Below, piece by piece: positions 1-8,298 of a stretch of DNA of 52,075 bases. Below the pieces are notes generated by a model. It had not been told where the DNA came from. It searched no databases and worked only from the letters and a program-made list of their open reading frames with translations. Position numbers and translations under genes: made by a program. Every line of letters starts with the position of its first letter. The first letter of the stretch is position 1. This DNA is from Hyphomicrobiaceae bacterium (GTDB lineage Bacteria > Pseudomonadota > Alphaproteobacteria > Rhizobiales > Hyphomicrobiaceae): positions 1 to 52,075 of the forward strand of contig JANXWC010000057.1 of the NCBI GenBank assembly GCA_025351355.1, in the 5' to 3' direction.

Positions 1-2
1 AT

Positions 3-296
3 CCGGTCTACGACGACAGCTACAAAGCCAATGTCGAGACGATCCGCGCCGAGCTCGCCGAAACCTATCCGAGCCTGCATCTGGTCGGCCGCAACGGCAT
101 GCACAAGTATAACAATCAAGACCACGCGATGATGACTGCCATGCTCACCGTCGAAAATATCATCGCCGGCAAGCAGGTGTTCGACATCTGGAATGTCAAC
201 GAAGACGCTGAATATCACGAAGCCGGAAATTCCGGCGTCGAGCAAGCGCTGAAGAGCGTGCGGATGGTGCCGCGCAAGGTCGGCCAGGCTGCATGA
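3..296 (+). CDS. FAD-dependent oxidoreductase, C-terminal fragment (cut by window start)
   Basis: The reading frame is open from the first bases of the window, so only about the last 97 residues are visible. They include a stretch reading HLVGRNGMHKYNNQDHAM followed by a segment about a named intracellular loop, a pattern I recognise as the C-terminal end of NAD(P)/FAD-dependent oxidoreductases of the UDP-galactopyranose mutase/protoporphyrinogen oxidase-like superfamily found in polysaccharide clusters. The FAD-binding N-terminus is outside the window, so the reaction cannot be read. Its stop overlaps the start of the downstream GtrA-like gene in an ATGA, which indicates translational coupling and a shared role in glycan or lipid-linked sugar metabolism (inference). 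Confidence 0.6.
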   Translation, partial: PVYDDSYKANVETIRAELAETYPSLHLVGRNGMHKYNNQDHAMMTAMLTVENIIAGKQVFDIWNVNEDAEYHEAGNSGVEQALKSVRMVPRKVGQAA

Positions 297-754
297 GCGC
301 CATCGACGGCCTCCTAAAGTTTGTGCCTGAACAGCATCGCAGCGCGGCGTTGCAGTTCGTCGGCTACACCATGGTCAGTGCGATTGCGCTCGTCGTGGAT
401 ACGTCGGTGTACTGGACGCTGTTGCTGCCGATGAAACTCGCGGCGAAAGCTGCGGCGTGCGGTTACGTGTGCGGCGTGCTCACGCACTATGCGCTGTCGT
501 CGCGCATCGTGTTTGCAAGCCGACTTAAGGGTCGCGGCGTCAAGGCCGAGGCGCCGGTGCTGGCCAAGTTCTTTGCGGCGGGCGCCGTCGGACTGGTCGT
601 CACGAGTGTTACGATTGGAATTCTTGCTGACGGTTTCGGCATGCATCCGTTGTTAGCGAAGTTCTTCGCGGCCGGTTTGTCATTTGTGACCGTGTTCACG
701 AGTATGCGCGTTTTCGTCTTCAATGCGTCTTCGGCCAAAGTCGCCGGCGCTTAA
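293..754 (+). CDS. GtrA-like membrane protein (putative polyprenyl-phosphate-sugar flippase)
   Basis: This 153-residue protein has four hydrophobic segments, at about residues 20-42, 47-70, 85-108 and 115-140, and the overall pattern of the GtrA/DPMS transmembrane family. Members are thought to flip or bind undecaprenyl-phosphate-linked sugars at the inner membrane. The family call rests on length, the four-helix layout and the early FVGYTMVSAIALVVD segment. The ATG overlaps the stop of the preceding oxidoreductase by four bases, so the two are coupled. The neighbouring TylF-like methyltransferase and GT39 glycosyltransferase support a surface-glycan role. The transported sugar is unknown. 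Confidence 0.72.
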   Translation: MSAIDGLLKFVPEQHRSAALQFVGYTMVSAIALVVDTSVYWTLLLPMKLAAKAAACGYVCGVLTHYALSSRIVFASRLKGRGVKAEAPVLAKFFAAGAVGLVVTSVTIGILADGFGMHPLLAKFFAAGLSFVTVFTSMRVFVFNASSAKVAGA

Positions 755-826
755 TTATTTGGCCGTGCTTCTTTCGGAAAACCGCTTCACACTTTTCCGG
801 AAGCACTCTAAATCAATGGAAACCGC

Positions 827-1525
827 ATGTTCGTCGCCAACTATCCTCTGAAAAGCTTCATCCAGAAGGCGGTGATGGCTCTGCACCTGCCGCTGGACTA
901 CGGCACGTTTCATCCCTATCGGGCGCTGCAGCAGCGCGCGCTATCGGACACGATGGATTTCATCGTCAAGCACATGCCGTCGGCGCTGGCCTTCGATACG
1001 CCGAAAGATCTGATGGAATACGCGGTCAAGCGCATCATGCCGGCAGGCGTGGTCGCCGAGTTCGGCGTCAACGAAGGCGGCTCGATCAATCATCTTGCGA
1101 AACTATTGCGTGGCCGTACCATCGACGGTTTCGACAGTTTTCAGGGACTGCCTGAGAACTGGTCGGGCAATCAAATGGAAGCCGGCTATTTCAATCGCGG
1201 CGGCAAATTGCCGAAGGTCGCGGCCAACGTGCAATTGCACACCGGCTGGTTTTCCGATTCGCTGCCCAAATTTGTCGCGGCAAACTCCGCGCCGATAGCG
1301 TTGCTGCACATCGATTGCGACATCTATTCGTCGACGGCGACGATTTTCGAGCACCTGGCAGATCGTATCGTGCCGGGCACGGTCATTCTGTTCGACGAGT
1401 TCTTCAACTATCCGGCGTGGGAAATGCATGAATTCCGAGCCTTCTCGGAATTCATCGCCCGCACCGGCAAACAATTCGACTACGTCGGCTATTCGTTCAA
1501 GCAGGTCGCCGTTGTGATGCGCTGA
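827..1525 (+). CDS. TylF/MycF-like class I SAM-dependent methyltransferase
   Basis: This 232-residue protein carries a class I methyltransferase fold: a SAM-binding strand and loop at about residues 67-78 (VVAEFGVNEGGSI), an acidic second strand IDGFDSFQGLPE near residues 97-108, and the metal-associated segment LLHIDCDIYSST around residues 160-171, followed by FDEFFNYPAW. This set is typical of TylF/MycF-type sugar O-methyltransferases. The likely role is O-methylation of a sugar or a similar small hydroxylated molecule in the same glycan cluster. It follows the GtrA-like gene on the same strand after 72 bases. The acceptor cannot be inferred. Confidence 0.78.
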   Translation: MFVANYPLKSFIQKAVMALHLPLDYGTFHPYRALQQRALSDTMDFIVKHMPSALAFDTPKDLMEYAVKRIMPAGVVAEFGVNEGGSINHLAKLLRGRTIDGFDSFQGLPENWSGNQMEAGYFNRGGKLPKVAANVQLHTGWFSDSLPKFVAANSAPIALLHIDCDIYSSTATIFEHLADRIVPGTVILFDEFFNYPAWEMHEFRAFSEFIARTGKQFDYVGYSFKQVAVVMR

Positions 1526-1547
1526 GCGCGTTGGGAGACTCTTGCCC

Positions 1548-3062
1548 TCAACGCGCGGGCGCAAGTGCGGTTTCCAGAATTGTCGTCTTCGGCCTATCGA
1601 GACTGAAAACGACATAGCTTTCCACGACGACGCCGCGACGCCGCCGTTCCAGTGTGGCAATCTGTTTGCTGGACGCGAAGCGATCGAGCGGACCTGGGTT
1701 GGCAGCCCGCTTCTGTTCGACGATATAAAGGCCGCGCCGGGTGGCATCCGGCTGGCCTTCGTTCGTGTCATAGGCCCAACGATATCGCTCGTTGAATTGA
1801 TACACAGGTAGCCGCGGCGGCGTATAGACCTTCAACAATCCGGTCAGCGCATAACCTTGCGTCAGCACGAAGCCTGCCTGTTCTTGGCTGGCCAGGCGAT
1901 CGAGATCATTGGCCAATTGCCGCCAGCCGGAAAGCAGCGCCGTGGGATCACCGGCCGGCGCGACCGGAAATGGTGCGAGCAGTGCTTGGGTGTAAATCAA
2001 GCCGGTCAAGGTCAACCCAAGTGTGACTGTCCAGCGGCGTGCGAAGGCCAGCAACCGCGTGGCCCAAGAGGATTGCGTGAGACCGCTTTCGGCGGCGTCT
2101 GCTGCCAGCAACGCGAATATCGGGTAGAGCGGCGCCAACCAATTGCCCTGCACGCGATCATGCAAACTGTGAAAGGCGAAATAGGCGAGCAGAGGTGCGG
2201 CAAGTGCTGCGAGCAGACGACGGCTACCGTCTTCGCCATCGCCGACGCGGCGGATCGCCATGGTGAAGCCGGCGATCACCAACACGAACGTCAGCGGATT
2301 GAGCAGGCCGAGTTGGCTACCAATAAACTCAAATAGAAAGCGCAGTGTCCACTCGGTTTCGGTGACGCGACCAAATTGCTTGGCAAACGTTTCCCAGCCA
2401 TGCGCAGCGTTCCACAAGATGTTGGGAAGGAAGATGGCCAAAGCGATGGCGCCGCCGAGGTAGGGTGCGGGCTGGCGCAACCAGTGGCGCAATCGAGGTA
2501 TAGCGGTCATCGCAAGCAGGATACCGGGACCGAGAAAAAGCGCTGTGTATTTAGCTTCGAGCGCCAGGCCGGCGCCCGCCCCAACGAGCAGCCACCAGCG
2601 CCAATCATCGGTGCGGTAGAGCCGGCACAATGCCCATACCGCCGTCGTCCAGCCGAACACCAAGGGCGTGTCGGGAGTGACGACTATAGCGCCGACACCA
2701 ATCAGCGGGCAGGCATTCCAGATGAGCACGGCCAGCGCGGCTTTGGCGGTCGAGCGAAAGAGGTCGCGGGCCATCAGCCAGAGGGCCCACGATCCGAGTG
2801 CGGTCGCAACCACGCCGAGCGCACGGACGCCGAACTCGCGGTTGCCAAACAGGATGGTGGAGATGCGGATCCACAGCGCGATCAGCGGTGGATGGTCGTG
2901 ATACCCCCACGCCAAATGTTGCGCCCATAGGCGGTAATAGGCTTCGTCGAACATCAGCTCAAGGCGCGCTGCGGCCACCAGATGCACGGCCAGCAGGACC
3001 AGCGTCACGATGATTGCAGTGCGGGTGTCGTGATGAGCCGCGGAAGCTGGACGAAAGGACAT
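1548..3062 (-). CDS. GT39/ArnT-like membrane glycosyltransferase
   Basis: This 504-residue protein has an N-terminal membrane helix (about residues 14-32), then the motif FDEAYYRLWAQHLAWGYHDHPPLIA. The acidic DE and the following HDHPP are hallmarks of the PMT_2/GT39 family, which uses polyprenyl-phosphate sugars on the periplasmic side. About eleven more hydrophobic segments follow, then a soluble C-terminal part. The family includes ArnT and protein mannosyltransferases; the acceptor here is unknown. It is convergent with the TylF-like methyltransferase, with 22 bases between the stops, and probably belongs to the same glycan-modification locus. The ATG start at 3062 is well placed before the first helix. 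Confidence 0.82.
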   Translation of the reverse strand: MSFRPASAAHHDTRTAIIVTLVLLAVHLVAAARLELMFDEAYYRLWAQHLAWGYHDHPPLIALWIRISTILFGNREFGVRALGVVATALGSWALWLMARDLFRSTAKAALAVLIWNACPLIGVGAIVVTPDTPLVFGWTTAVWALCRLYRTDDWRWWLLVGAGAGLALEAKYTALFLGPGILLAMTAIPRLRHWLRQPAPYLGGAIALAIFLPNILWNAAHGWETFAKQFGRVTETEWTLRFLFEFIGSQLGLLNPLTFVLVIAGFTMAIRRVGDGEDGSRRLLAALAAPLLAYFAFHSLHDRVQGNWLAPLYPIFALLAADAAESGLTQSSWATRLLAFARRWTVTLGLTLTGLIYTQALLAPFPVAPAGDPTALLSGWRQLANDLDRLASQEQAGFVLTQGYALTGLLKVYTPPRLPVYQFNERYRWAYDTNEGQPDATRRGLYIVEQKRAANPGPLDRFASSKQIATLERRRRGVVVESYVVFSLDRPKTTILETALAPAR

Positions 3063-3114
3063 GGATTCGCTGGTTGGCTGACGCTGCTATGGGACTGGGA
3101 TAGGCGAACGACAG

Positions 3115-4101
3115 CTACTGTGCTTCTGGGAATAGCAATTCCTTGGTCGACGATGGCTTGTTCTTGAAGTTGCCGGTGCGAACCATGAACTGGATGAAGT
3201 TGTCGATCGGTGTAACCTTGGTGGTGAATTCGTTTTCCGGGTCGTTGAGCAGCGCCAGGATTTCGTCCACCGGGGATTTATCCTTGGAGACGCGCAAGTA
3301 GATTTCGGCGGTCTTCTGCTTGTCTGAATTGACGAGCGTGGTGGCCTCTTTCAGCGCGTCGAGGAAGGCTTTGTAGAGCTTAGGGTTTTCGGCGCGGAAT
3401 TTCGATGTTGTGGCAACGACGTTGAAGGTAAAGGGGCCGCCGATGATTTCCGTAGAAGAGGTCAATCGATGCACACCGGGGGTCTTGGCCTGACGCGTCT
3501 GGAAGGGAATGGACGAGAAATTGGCGACGATGTCCTGGTTGCCGCCGATCATCGCAATGGTTGCGTCCGGGTGCGCCATGCTGACGGTGTTGGGATCGAG
3601 CTTGCCGTGATTGCCGACGCCGAATTCCTTTTCGGCAGCCATCTGTAGCAAAATAGCCTGATTGGAAACCTTGATGGCCGGCAGCGCGATCTTCTGGTTG
3701 GGGCCAAAATCCTTGAGGCTCTTGATGTCGCCACGCACCATGAGGGCAAGTGGCAATGCGTTGAGGCCCGCGGCGGCCATGACACCGAGATTGCCTTTGG
3801 TGCGGTCCCAGATGGTGATCAAGCCGGGCACGCCAAGGGAAACGAATTCGACCGCGCCGGAGATCAGTGCGTCATTCATGACATCGGACGAGCGGAAGGT
3901 GTTCCATTCAACCGTAACATCACCAAGGCCTGCCGCCTTGGCGTACTTTTCCACCAACTTCTGGTCTTCCATGATCATGTACTGGACGTAGCCAAGCCCG
4001 AACTGCTTGGCGGCATGCAAGGTGGTCAACTCGGCGCGCGCGTGGCCGACCGTCACGAGCACGGTCATTGCCAGCAGCAAGGCTTTCAGGAACTTCGACA
4101 T
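3115..4101 (-). CDS. ABC transporter substrate-binding protein, NitT/TauT type
   Basis: The 328-residue product starts with a Sec signal peptide (MSKFLKALLLAMTVLVTV, cleavage after about AHARA), then a periplasmic binding protein of the NMT1/TauA-like family: YVQYMIMEDQKLVEKYAK, then DVMNDALISGAVEFVSLGVP, as expected for binding proteins of nitrate, sulfonate or thiamine-precursor importers. I chose the ATG at 4101, preceded by a GGGAG-type ribosome-binding site, over an upstream in-frame start. No permease or ATPase is adjacent, so this is a lone binding protein. It is divergent from a 2-hydroxyacid dehydrogenase and may share its promoter region. The ligand is unknown. Confidence 0.82.
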   Translation of the reverse strand: MSKFLKALLLAMTVLVTVGHARAELTTLHAAKQFGLGYVQYMIMEDQKLVEKYAKAAGLGDVTVEWNTFRSSDVMNDALISGAVEFVSLGVPGLITIWDRTKGNLGVMAAAGLNALPLALMVRGDIKSLKDFGPNQKIALPAIKVSNQAILLQMAAEKEFGVGNHGKLDPNTVSMAHPDATIAMIGGNQDIVANFSSIPFQTRQAKTPGVHRLTSSTEIIGGPFTFNVVATTSKFRAENPKLYKAFLDALKEATTLVNSDKQKTAEIYLRVSKDKSPVDEILALLNDPENEFTTKVTPIDNFIQFMVRTGNFKNKPSSTKELLFPEAQ

Positions 4102-4215
4102 AACGTTCTCCCAACCGTCTTTCGGTCGATCATGCTCAGCCCCGCCTTCGCCGGTCAAGGCTTGCTACGACGGCGCTTGCCGCGTAACTGAGGCGCCAAC
4201 AACGAGGAATTCAAT

Positions 4216-5205
4216 ATGTCCTATAAAGTCGGCATGTTTGAGAAATCATATGAGCACATCGGCCAGCGTCTCGATGCGCTTGGCCTGGATATCGAAGTTA
4301 CCACCTTCGACCGTGACGGTCGCTTCGCCATTGGCGGCAAGCGTATGGCGGCGGACGAAGTCGACATCGACTATCTCTGGCTGAGTTCGCACATCAACAG
4401 CGACGGTTTCCGCGACGCGGCGTTCAAGACAGTTCTGGCCTGCCGCTCGGTTGGCGTTTTGCAGACATTCAATGCAGGGCTCGATCATCCTTTCTACAAG
4501 GCGCTATCCGACAAAGGCACGCGTATTTGCAATTCCAGTGCACAGGGAGTCGCGATCGCCGAGTATGTCATGGCGCAAGTGCTGGCCGTCATGCAGCCGA
4601 TTGCCGAGCAACGCGCGTTGCAAGCGGCCAAGCAATGGAAGTCCACGCCATTCCGCGAGATTTCCGAGACACGCTGGTTGATAGTCGGTTTCGGCCCGAT
4701 CGGCCAGGAGATCGCCAAGCGGGTCACGGCGTTCGGCGCGTCGACGACGGTGATCAGGCGCTCGCCGCAGTCGAGTGACTGTGTCGATACTGTCGGCACC
4801 ATGGCGGATCTTCAGCGTTTGTTGCCCGCCGCCGACATCGTCGTACTGGCGTGTGCGCTCAATGAGCAGACGCGAGGGTTTGCCGGTGCCGAATTCTTCG
4901 CCGCGGTGAAGCCCGGCGCGATCCTCGTCAACGTCGCCCGCGGTGGTCTGGTCGATGATACGGCGCTGTTGGGAGCGCTCGATAACGGGCGGGTAGCGAC
5001 TGCGATACTCGATGTCTTCCGGCAAGAGCCGCTAGCGATCGAAAATCCTTTCTGGACGCACAAATCGGTACGGATGACTTCGCACACGTCGTTTTTCGGA
5101 AGCGGCGTGCGCGCGCGCTGGGATCGGCTGTTCCTCGACAATATCTCGCGCTTTGCAAGCGGCCAGCCGCTAGCTGGCCTCGTCAGTCCAAAAGACGTGG
5201 GTTAA
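4216..5205 (+). CDS. D-isomer-specific 2-hydroxyacid dehydrogenase family protein
   Basis: This 329-residue NAD(P)-dependent enzyme interconverts a 2-hydroxyacid and a 2-oxoacid. The Rossmann motif GFGPIG lies near residues 157-162. The catalytic set is visible: Arg in NVARGG (about residue 241), Glu in RQEP (about 271), and His in TSHTSFFG (about 294). The protein has the usual length of the GhrA/PdxB-like superfamily. An AGGA ribosome-binding site precedes the ATG. The gene is divergent from the lone NitT/TauT-type binding protein, which could supply its substrate (inference only). Specificity (glyoxylate, hydroxypyruvate or another acid) cannot be read. Confidence 0.82.
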   Translation: MSYKVGMFEKSYEHIGQRLDALGLDIEVTTFDRDGRFAIGGKRMAADEVDIDYLWLSSHINSDGFRDAAFKTVLACRSVGVLQTFNAGLDHPFYKALSDKGTRICNSSAQGVAIAEYVMAQVLAVMQPIAEQRALQAAKQWKSTPFREISETRWLIVGFGPIGQEIAKRVTAFGASTTVIRRSPQSSDCVDTVGTMADLQRLLPAADIVVLACALNEQTRGFAGAEFFAAVKPGAILVNVARGGLVDDTALLGALDNGRVATAILDVFRQEPLAIENPFWTHKSVRMTSHTSFFGSGVRARWDRLFLDNISRFASGQPLAGLVSPKDVG

Positions 5206-5259
5206 GGGGCTCAGCAAAACTTCGGTTCAGCGAAACACCAACTAACCTGCTGATGACGC

Positions 5260-5634
5260 TCAACCCGATTTCTTGGCTTTTTTGGCAGCCTTGCGGGCGG
5301 CATAACGCGCATCGCGCGCGGCCTTCTGCGCGGCTTCGAGCTCTTCTGCTTCGGCGATCTTGGCGAGATGGGCTGCCAGATCGGCCTTGCGCTTTTCTTC
5401 TTCGGCGGCGGCCTTGGCAATCACTTCCTCGGCGACGCGCTTTTCCTTTTCGATGCGGCGCTGCTCTTCGCGCACCTTGCGCGCTTCCTCCAGCGCAATT
5501 CGCTCGGTTTGCTTGCGGTCGAATTCGGGATCGCCGGGGCCTGGCTTGGCTTTGAATTTTTCGAGGGCGGCCAGACGCGCCTTGATGGCTGCGGACTGGC
5601 GATCGTTGAAATCAGGTTGTTTGAAGGCGCTCAT
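5260..5634 (-). CDS. DUF6481 family protein, charged coiled-coil
   Basis: The product is 124 residues and starts MSAFKQPDFNDRQSAAIKARLAAL. The rest is almost entirely Lys, Arg, Glu and Ala in long helical heptads, ending in AARKAAKKAKKSG. I recognise this as the small DUF6481 family common in alphaproteobacteria. No function is established for it. It has no signal peptide, membrane segment or catalytic motif, so a structural, nucleic-acid-binding or chaperone-like role is only a guess. The ATG at 5634 is preferred because residues upstream of it look non-coding. Confidence 0.72.
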   Translation of the reverse strand: MSAFKQPDFNDRQSAAIKARLAALEKFKAKPGPGDPEFDRKQTERIALEEARKVREEQRRIEKEKRVAEEVIAKAAAEEEKRKADLAAHLAKIAEAEELEAAQKAARDARYAARKAAKKAKKSG

Positions 5635-5863
5635 ACGTCTGAAGTATCTCCGGCGGTTGGAAACTGGCCCATCACGTCGTACTGGACGTCGCAATTGTCA
5701 AGGTGGCATGAGCAGATTGCGTGACAGGTATTCTCGTTGAGGGGCGAATTTCTGTTAATTATCATTGGCCGTCGTACTTAGCCCCAAATCGACCGTCGCA
5801 CGGGGTGGCGATGACAATGCGAATTACGGCCATCTTGAAGTGATGCTCAACACGTCGCGCCGC

Positions 5864-7147
5864 TTACTCGGCCGCGCGGCGCTTTTCGGTGAACTGGTCG
5901 ATGCGCGCCTCGATGACTGGGCGGAAATTGCGCAACAAGCCTTGTACGGGCCACGCTGCGGCCTCGCCGAGAGCGCATATGGTATGACCTTCGATCTGTT
6001 TGGTGACGTCGAACAGCAAGTCTATCTCGGATTTGGAGGCGTGGCCGGCTTCCATGCGGCTGAGGATGCGCCATAGCCAACCCGTACCCTCGCGACACGG
6101 TGTGCACTGGCCACAACTCTCATGCTTGTAGAAATAGGCCAACCGCCGGATCGCGGCGATGATGTCGGTCGACTTGTCCATGACGATCACGGCGGCAGTG
6201 CCCATGCCGCTCTTGAGCTTCGACAGCGTGTCGAAATCCAGCGTCAGGGTCTGGCAATCCGCTTCGTTGATCATCGGCATCGACGAACCGCCGGGGATGA
6301 CGGCCAGCAAGTTCGACCAGCCACCGCGCACGCCGCCGCAATGCTTCTCGAGCAGCTCCTTCAGCGGGATGCCCATTTCTTCTTCGACGACGCAGGGTTT
6401 CGTCACGTGACCGGAGATCTGGAACAGCTTTGTGCCGGTGTTGTTGGGTTTGCCGAGCCCAGAGAACCACGCCGCGCCGCGCCGCAAGATTTCGCCGGCA
6501 ACCGCAATGCTCTCGACATTGTTAACGGTGGTTGGTGCACCATAGAGCCCAACGTTAGCTGGGAATGGCGGCTTCATGCGCGGTTGGCCCTTCTTGCCCT
6601 CGAGGCTTTCGAGCATGGCGGTTTCCTCGCCGCAGATGTAGGCGCCGGCGCCGTGGTGGACGACGATATCAAAATCCCAGCCGTTGGAATTGTTCTTGCC
6701 AATCAGTTTTGCCGCATAGGCTTCGTCGACCGCGCGCTGCAATGCTTCGCGTTCGCGGATGAACTCACCACGCACGTAAATGAAACAGGTGTGCGCCCGC
6801 ATGGCGAACGCGGCCAGCAACGCGCCTTCAACCAGCAGATGCGGGTCGTGCCGCATGATCTCGCGATCCTTGCACGAGCCGGGCTCTGATTCATCGGCGT
6901 TGATGACGAGATAACTCGGCCGCGGGTCCGCCTTGGGCATGAAGCTCCATTTGAGGCCGGTCGGGAAGCCGGCGCCGCCGCGCCCACGCAGGCCTGAAGC
7001 CTTGACCTCGTTGACGATCCAGTCGGGTCCGCGTTTGATGAATGCGGCCGTGCCGTCCCACGTGCCACGTTTCTGCGCGCCGACAAGGCTTACGTCGTGG
7101 ACGCCATAGATATTGCGGAAAATGCGGTCGCGGTCGTGCAGCGCCAT
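5864..7147 (-). CDS. nuoF: NADH-quinone oxidoreductase subunit F
   Basis: This 427-residue subunit carries the FMN and NADH sites of complex I and cluster N3. The glycine-rich segment [13 protein letters not shown] (about residues 55-67) and [12 protein letters not shown] (about 166-177) are the NADH/FMN-binding signatures. The 4Fe-4S ligands are Cys345, Cys348 and Cys351 (ESCGQCTPC) and Cys391 (HTICALG). Length and sequence fit the mitochondrial/alphaproteobacterial 51-kDa type. The ATG at 7147, giving [10 protein letters not shown], matches the family N-terminus; an upstream TTG at 7219 adds an atypical tail. It follows nuoE with a small membrane protein between. No other nuo gene lies in the window, which is unusual for a Nuo operon. 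Confidence 0.95.
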   Translation of the reverse strand: MALHDRDRIFRNIYGVHDVSLVGAQKRGTWDGTAAFIKRGPDWIVNEVKASGLRGRGGAGFPTGLKWSFMPKADPRPSYLVINADESEPGSCKDREIMRHDPHLLVEGALLAAFAMRAHTCFIYVRGEFIREREALQRAVDEAYAAKLIGKNNSNGWDFDIVVHHGAGAYICGEETAMLESLEGKKGQPRMKPPFPANVGLYGAPTTVNNVESIAVAGEILRRGAAWFSGLGKPNNTGTKLFQISGHVTKPCVVEEEMGIPLKELLEKHCGGVRGGWSNLLAVIPGGSSMPMINEADCQTLTLDFDTLSKLKSGMGTAAVIVMDKSTDIIAAIRRLAYFYKHESCGQCTPCREGTGWLWRILSRMEAGHASKSEIDLLFDVTKQIEGHTICALGEAAAWPVQGLLRNFRPVIEARIDQFTEKRRAAE

Positions 7148-7240
7148 AGGGTCATCCGGATCGATCAATGTGCGCCGTGGGTAGCATGGCGCGAGGGGGG
7201 ATACGAGGGGTCGAGACAATTGGTGGCAACGGTACGTGCA

Positions 7241-7429
7241 TCACCGACGTGCCTGGCTATATGCGAGATAGGCGGCGAAGGGGGCGGCGATTATGCCCCA
7301 CGTCAGCGCGGTTTCGAACGGCTGCGACAGCGCATAACGGTTCAGGCAAAAAAACACTGCTCCAGCGAGGGTCGCATGAAAAATCATGCGTCCATATGGC
7401 ATACCGGTCGGTGAGGGTTCGTTGGCCAT
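7241..7429 (-). CDS. Small membrane protein between nuoE and nuoF
   Basis: The ATG at 7429 opens a 62-residue protein, MANEPSPTGMPYGRMIF onward, with two hydrophobic segments (about residues 16-32 and 38-56). It sits in the gap between nuoE (14 bases upstream) and nuoF, on the same strand, so it is almost certainly co-transcribed. I do not recognise a family, and the ribosome-binding site is weak. It could be an accessory or assembly factor for the peripheral arm of complex I, but nothing in the sequence shows this. The longer in-frame version starting at 7534 would overlap nuoE and is not favoured. Confidence 0.6.
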   Translation of the reverse strand: MANEPSPTGMPYGRMIFHATLAGAVFFCLNRYALSQPFETALTWGIIAAPFAAYLAYSQARR

Positions 7430-7443
7430 TGCACCAATATCGT

Positions 7444-8163
7444 TCAGGGTTTCTTTTCGGGCGCGGTGGCGGACGCCGATGCGGCCGCAGTTAGCGCCGA
7501 TTTGGCATCGATTTCGGCCAAGCGATGCTGCCAACCACCGAGGGTCGACCCGTCATACAGCGCGGGATCGGTCAGCGCAGTGAAGCCGCCCGCGGGTGAC
7601 GACGCCTTGCGGCCGATCTGCGAGCCCGGCTTGGGCGGCGTACCGCGCGCGTAGCCGTCGATGACCTTTTCCAGCAGTTCGGGCGTCAGATCCTCGTAGG
7701 TGTCCGCGAAAATCTGCACCATCGGCGCATTGGCGCAGGTACCTGCACACTCCACTTCCTCCCATGAGAAAGCGCCATCGGCCGATAGATGGAATTGATC
7801 TGTATGGATTTTTTTGCGGCAAACGTCCTTCAGGCCCTCGGCGCCGCGCAGCATGCACGGGGTGGTGCCGCACACTTGCACATGCGCTGTGGTGCCGACT
7901 GGGCCGAGCTGGAACTGGGTATAGAACGTCGCCACTTCGTAAACGCGGATATACGCCATGCCGAGCTTCTCGGCGACGTGTCTTATCGCAGGTTCCGGAA
8001 GCCAGTTCTTGTGTTGTTCCTGCGCTCGCATCAACAACGGGATGACCGCAGAGGCTTGTTTGCCCGGCGGGTACTTGGCGATCGTAGCCGCCGCCCAAGC
8101 TTCGTTCTCGGGCGTAAAGGCGAAATTCTTGGGTTGCTCTGGGTGCAGGCGGCGGACGGACAT
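7444..8163 (-). CDS. nuoE: NADH-quinone oxidoreductase subunit E
   Basis: This 239-residue subunit of complex I holds the N1a 2Fe-2S cluster. The ligands are Cys98 and Cys103 (VCGTTPC) and Cys139 and Cys143 (CAGTC), in the spacing of the thioredoxin-like 24-kDa subunit. The N-terminal helical region (PPGKQASAVIPLL) matches the family. The C-terminus beyond about residue 180 is an Ala/Pro-rich extension of low complexity, common in alphaproteobacterial NuoE. It is the first gene of a short transcription unit nuoE-small membrane protein-nuoF. The gene upstream is an MFS transporter on the same strand 135 bases away, not nuoD. Confidence 0.95.
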   Translation of the reverse strand: MSVRRLHPEQPKNFAFTPENEAWAAATIAKYPPGKQASAVIPLLMRAQEQHKNWLPEPAIRHVAEKLGMAYIRVYEVATFYTQFQLGPVGTTAHVQVCGTTPCMLRGAEGLKDVCRKKIHTDQFHLSADGAFSWEEVECAGTCANAPMVQIFADTYEDLTPELLEKVIDGYARGTPPKPGSQIGRKASSPAGGFTALTDPALYDGSTLGGWQHRLAEIDAKSALTAAASASATAPEKKP

Positions 8164-8298
8164 GGACGACCCTCTGATTGGCAGCGCCCTATGTAGCGAA
8201 CGCCGCAGCGGCGCTCAATGGGCAATGCGATGCATGGGCAATGCGGTGCGGTGGGGCCAGTGAAATCGTCACAAGGCTGATGGTCGCGGGACGCGATG

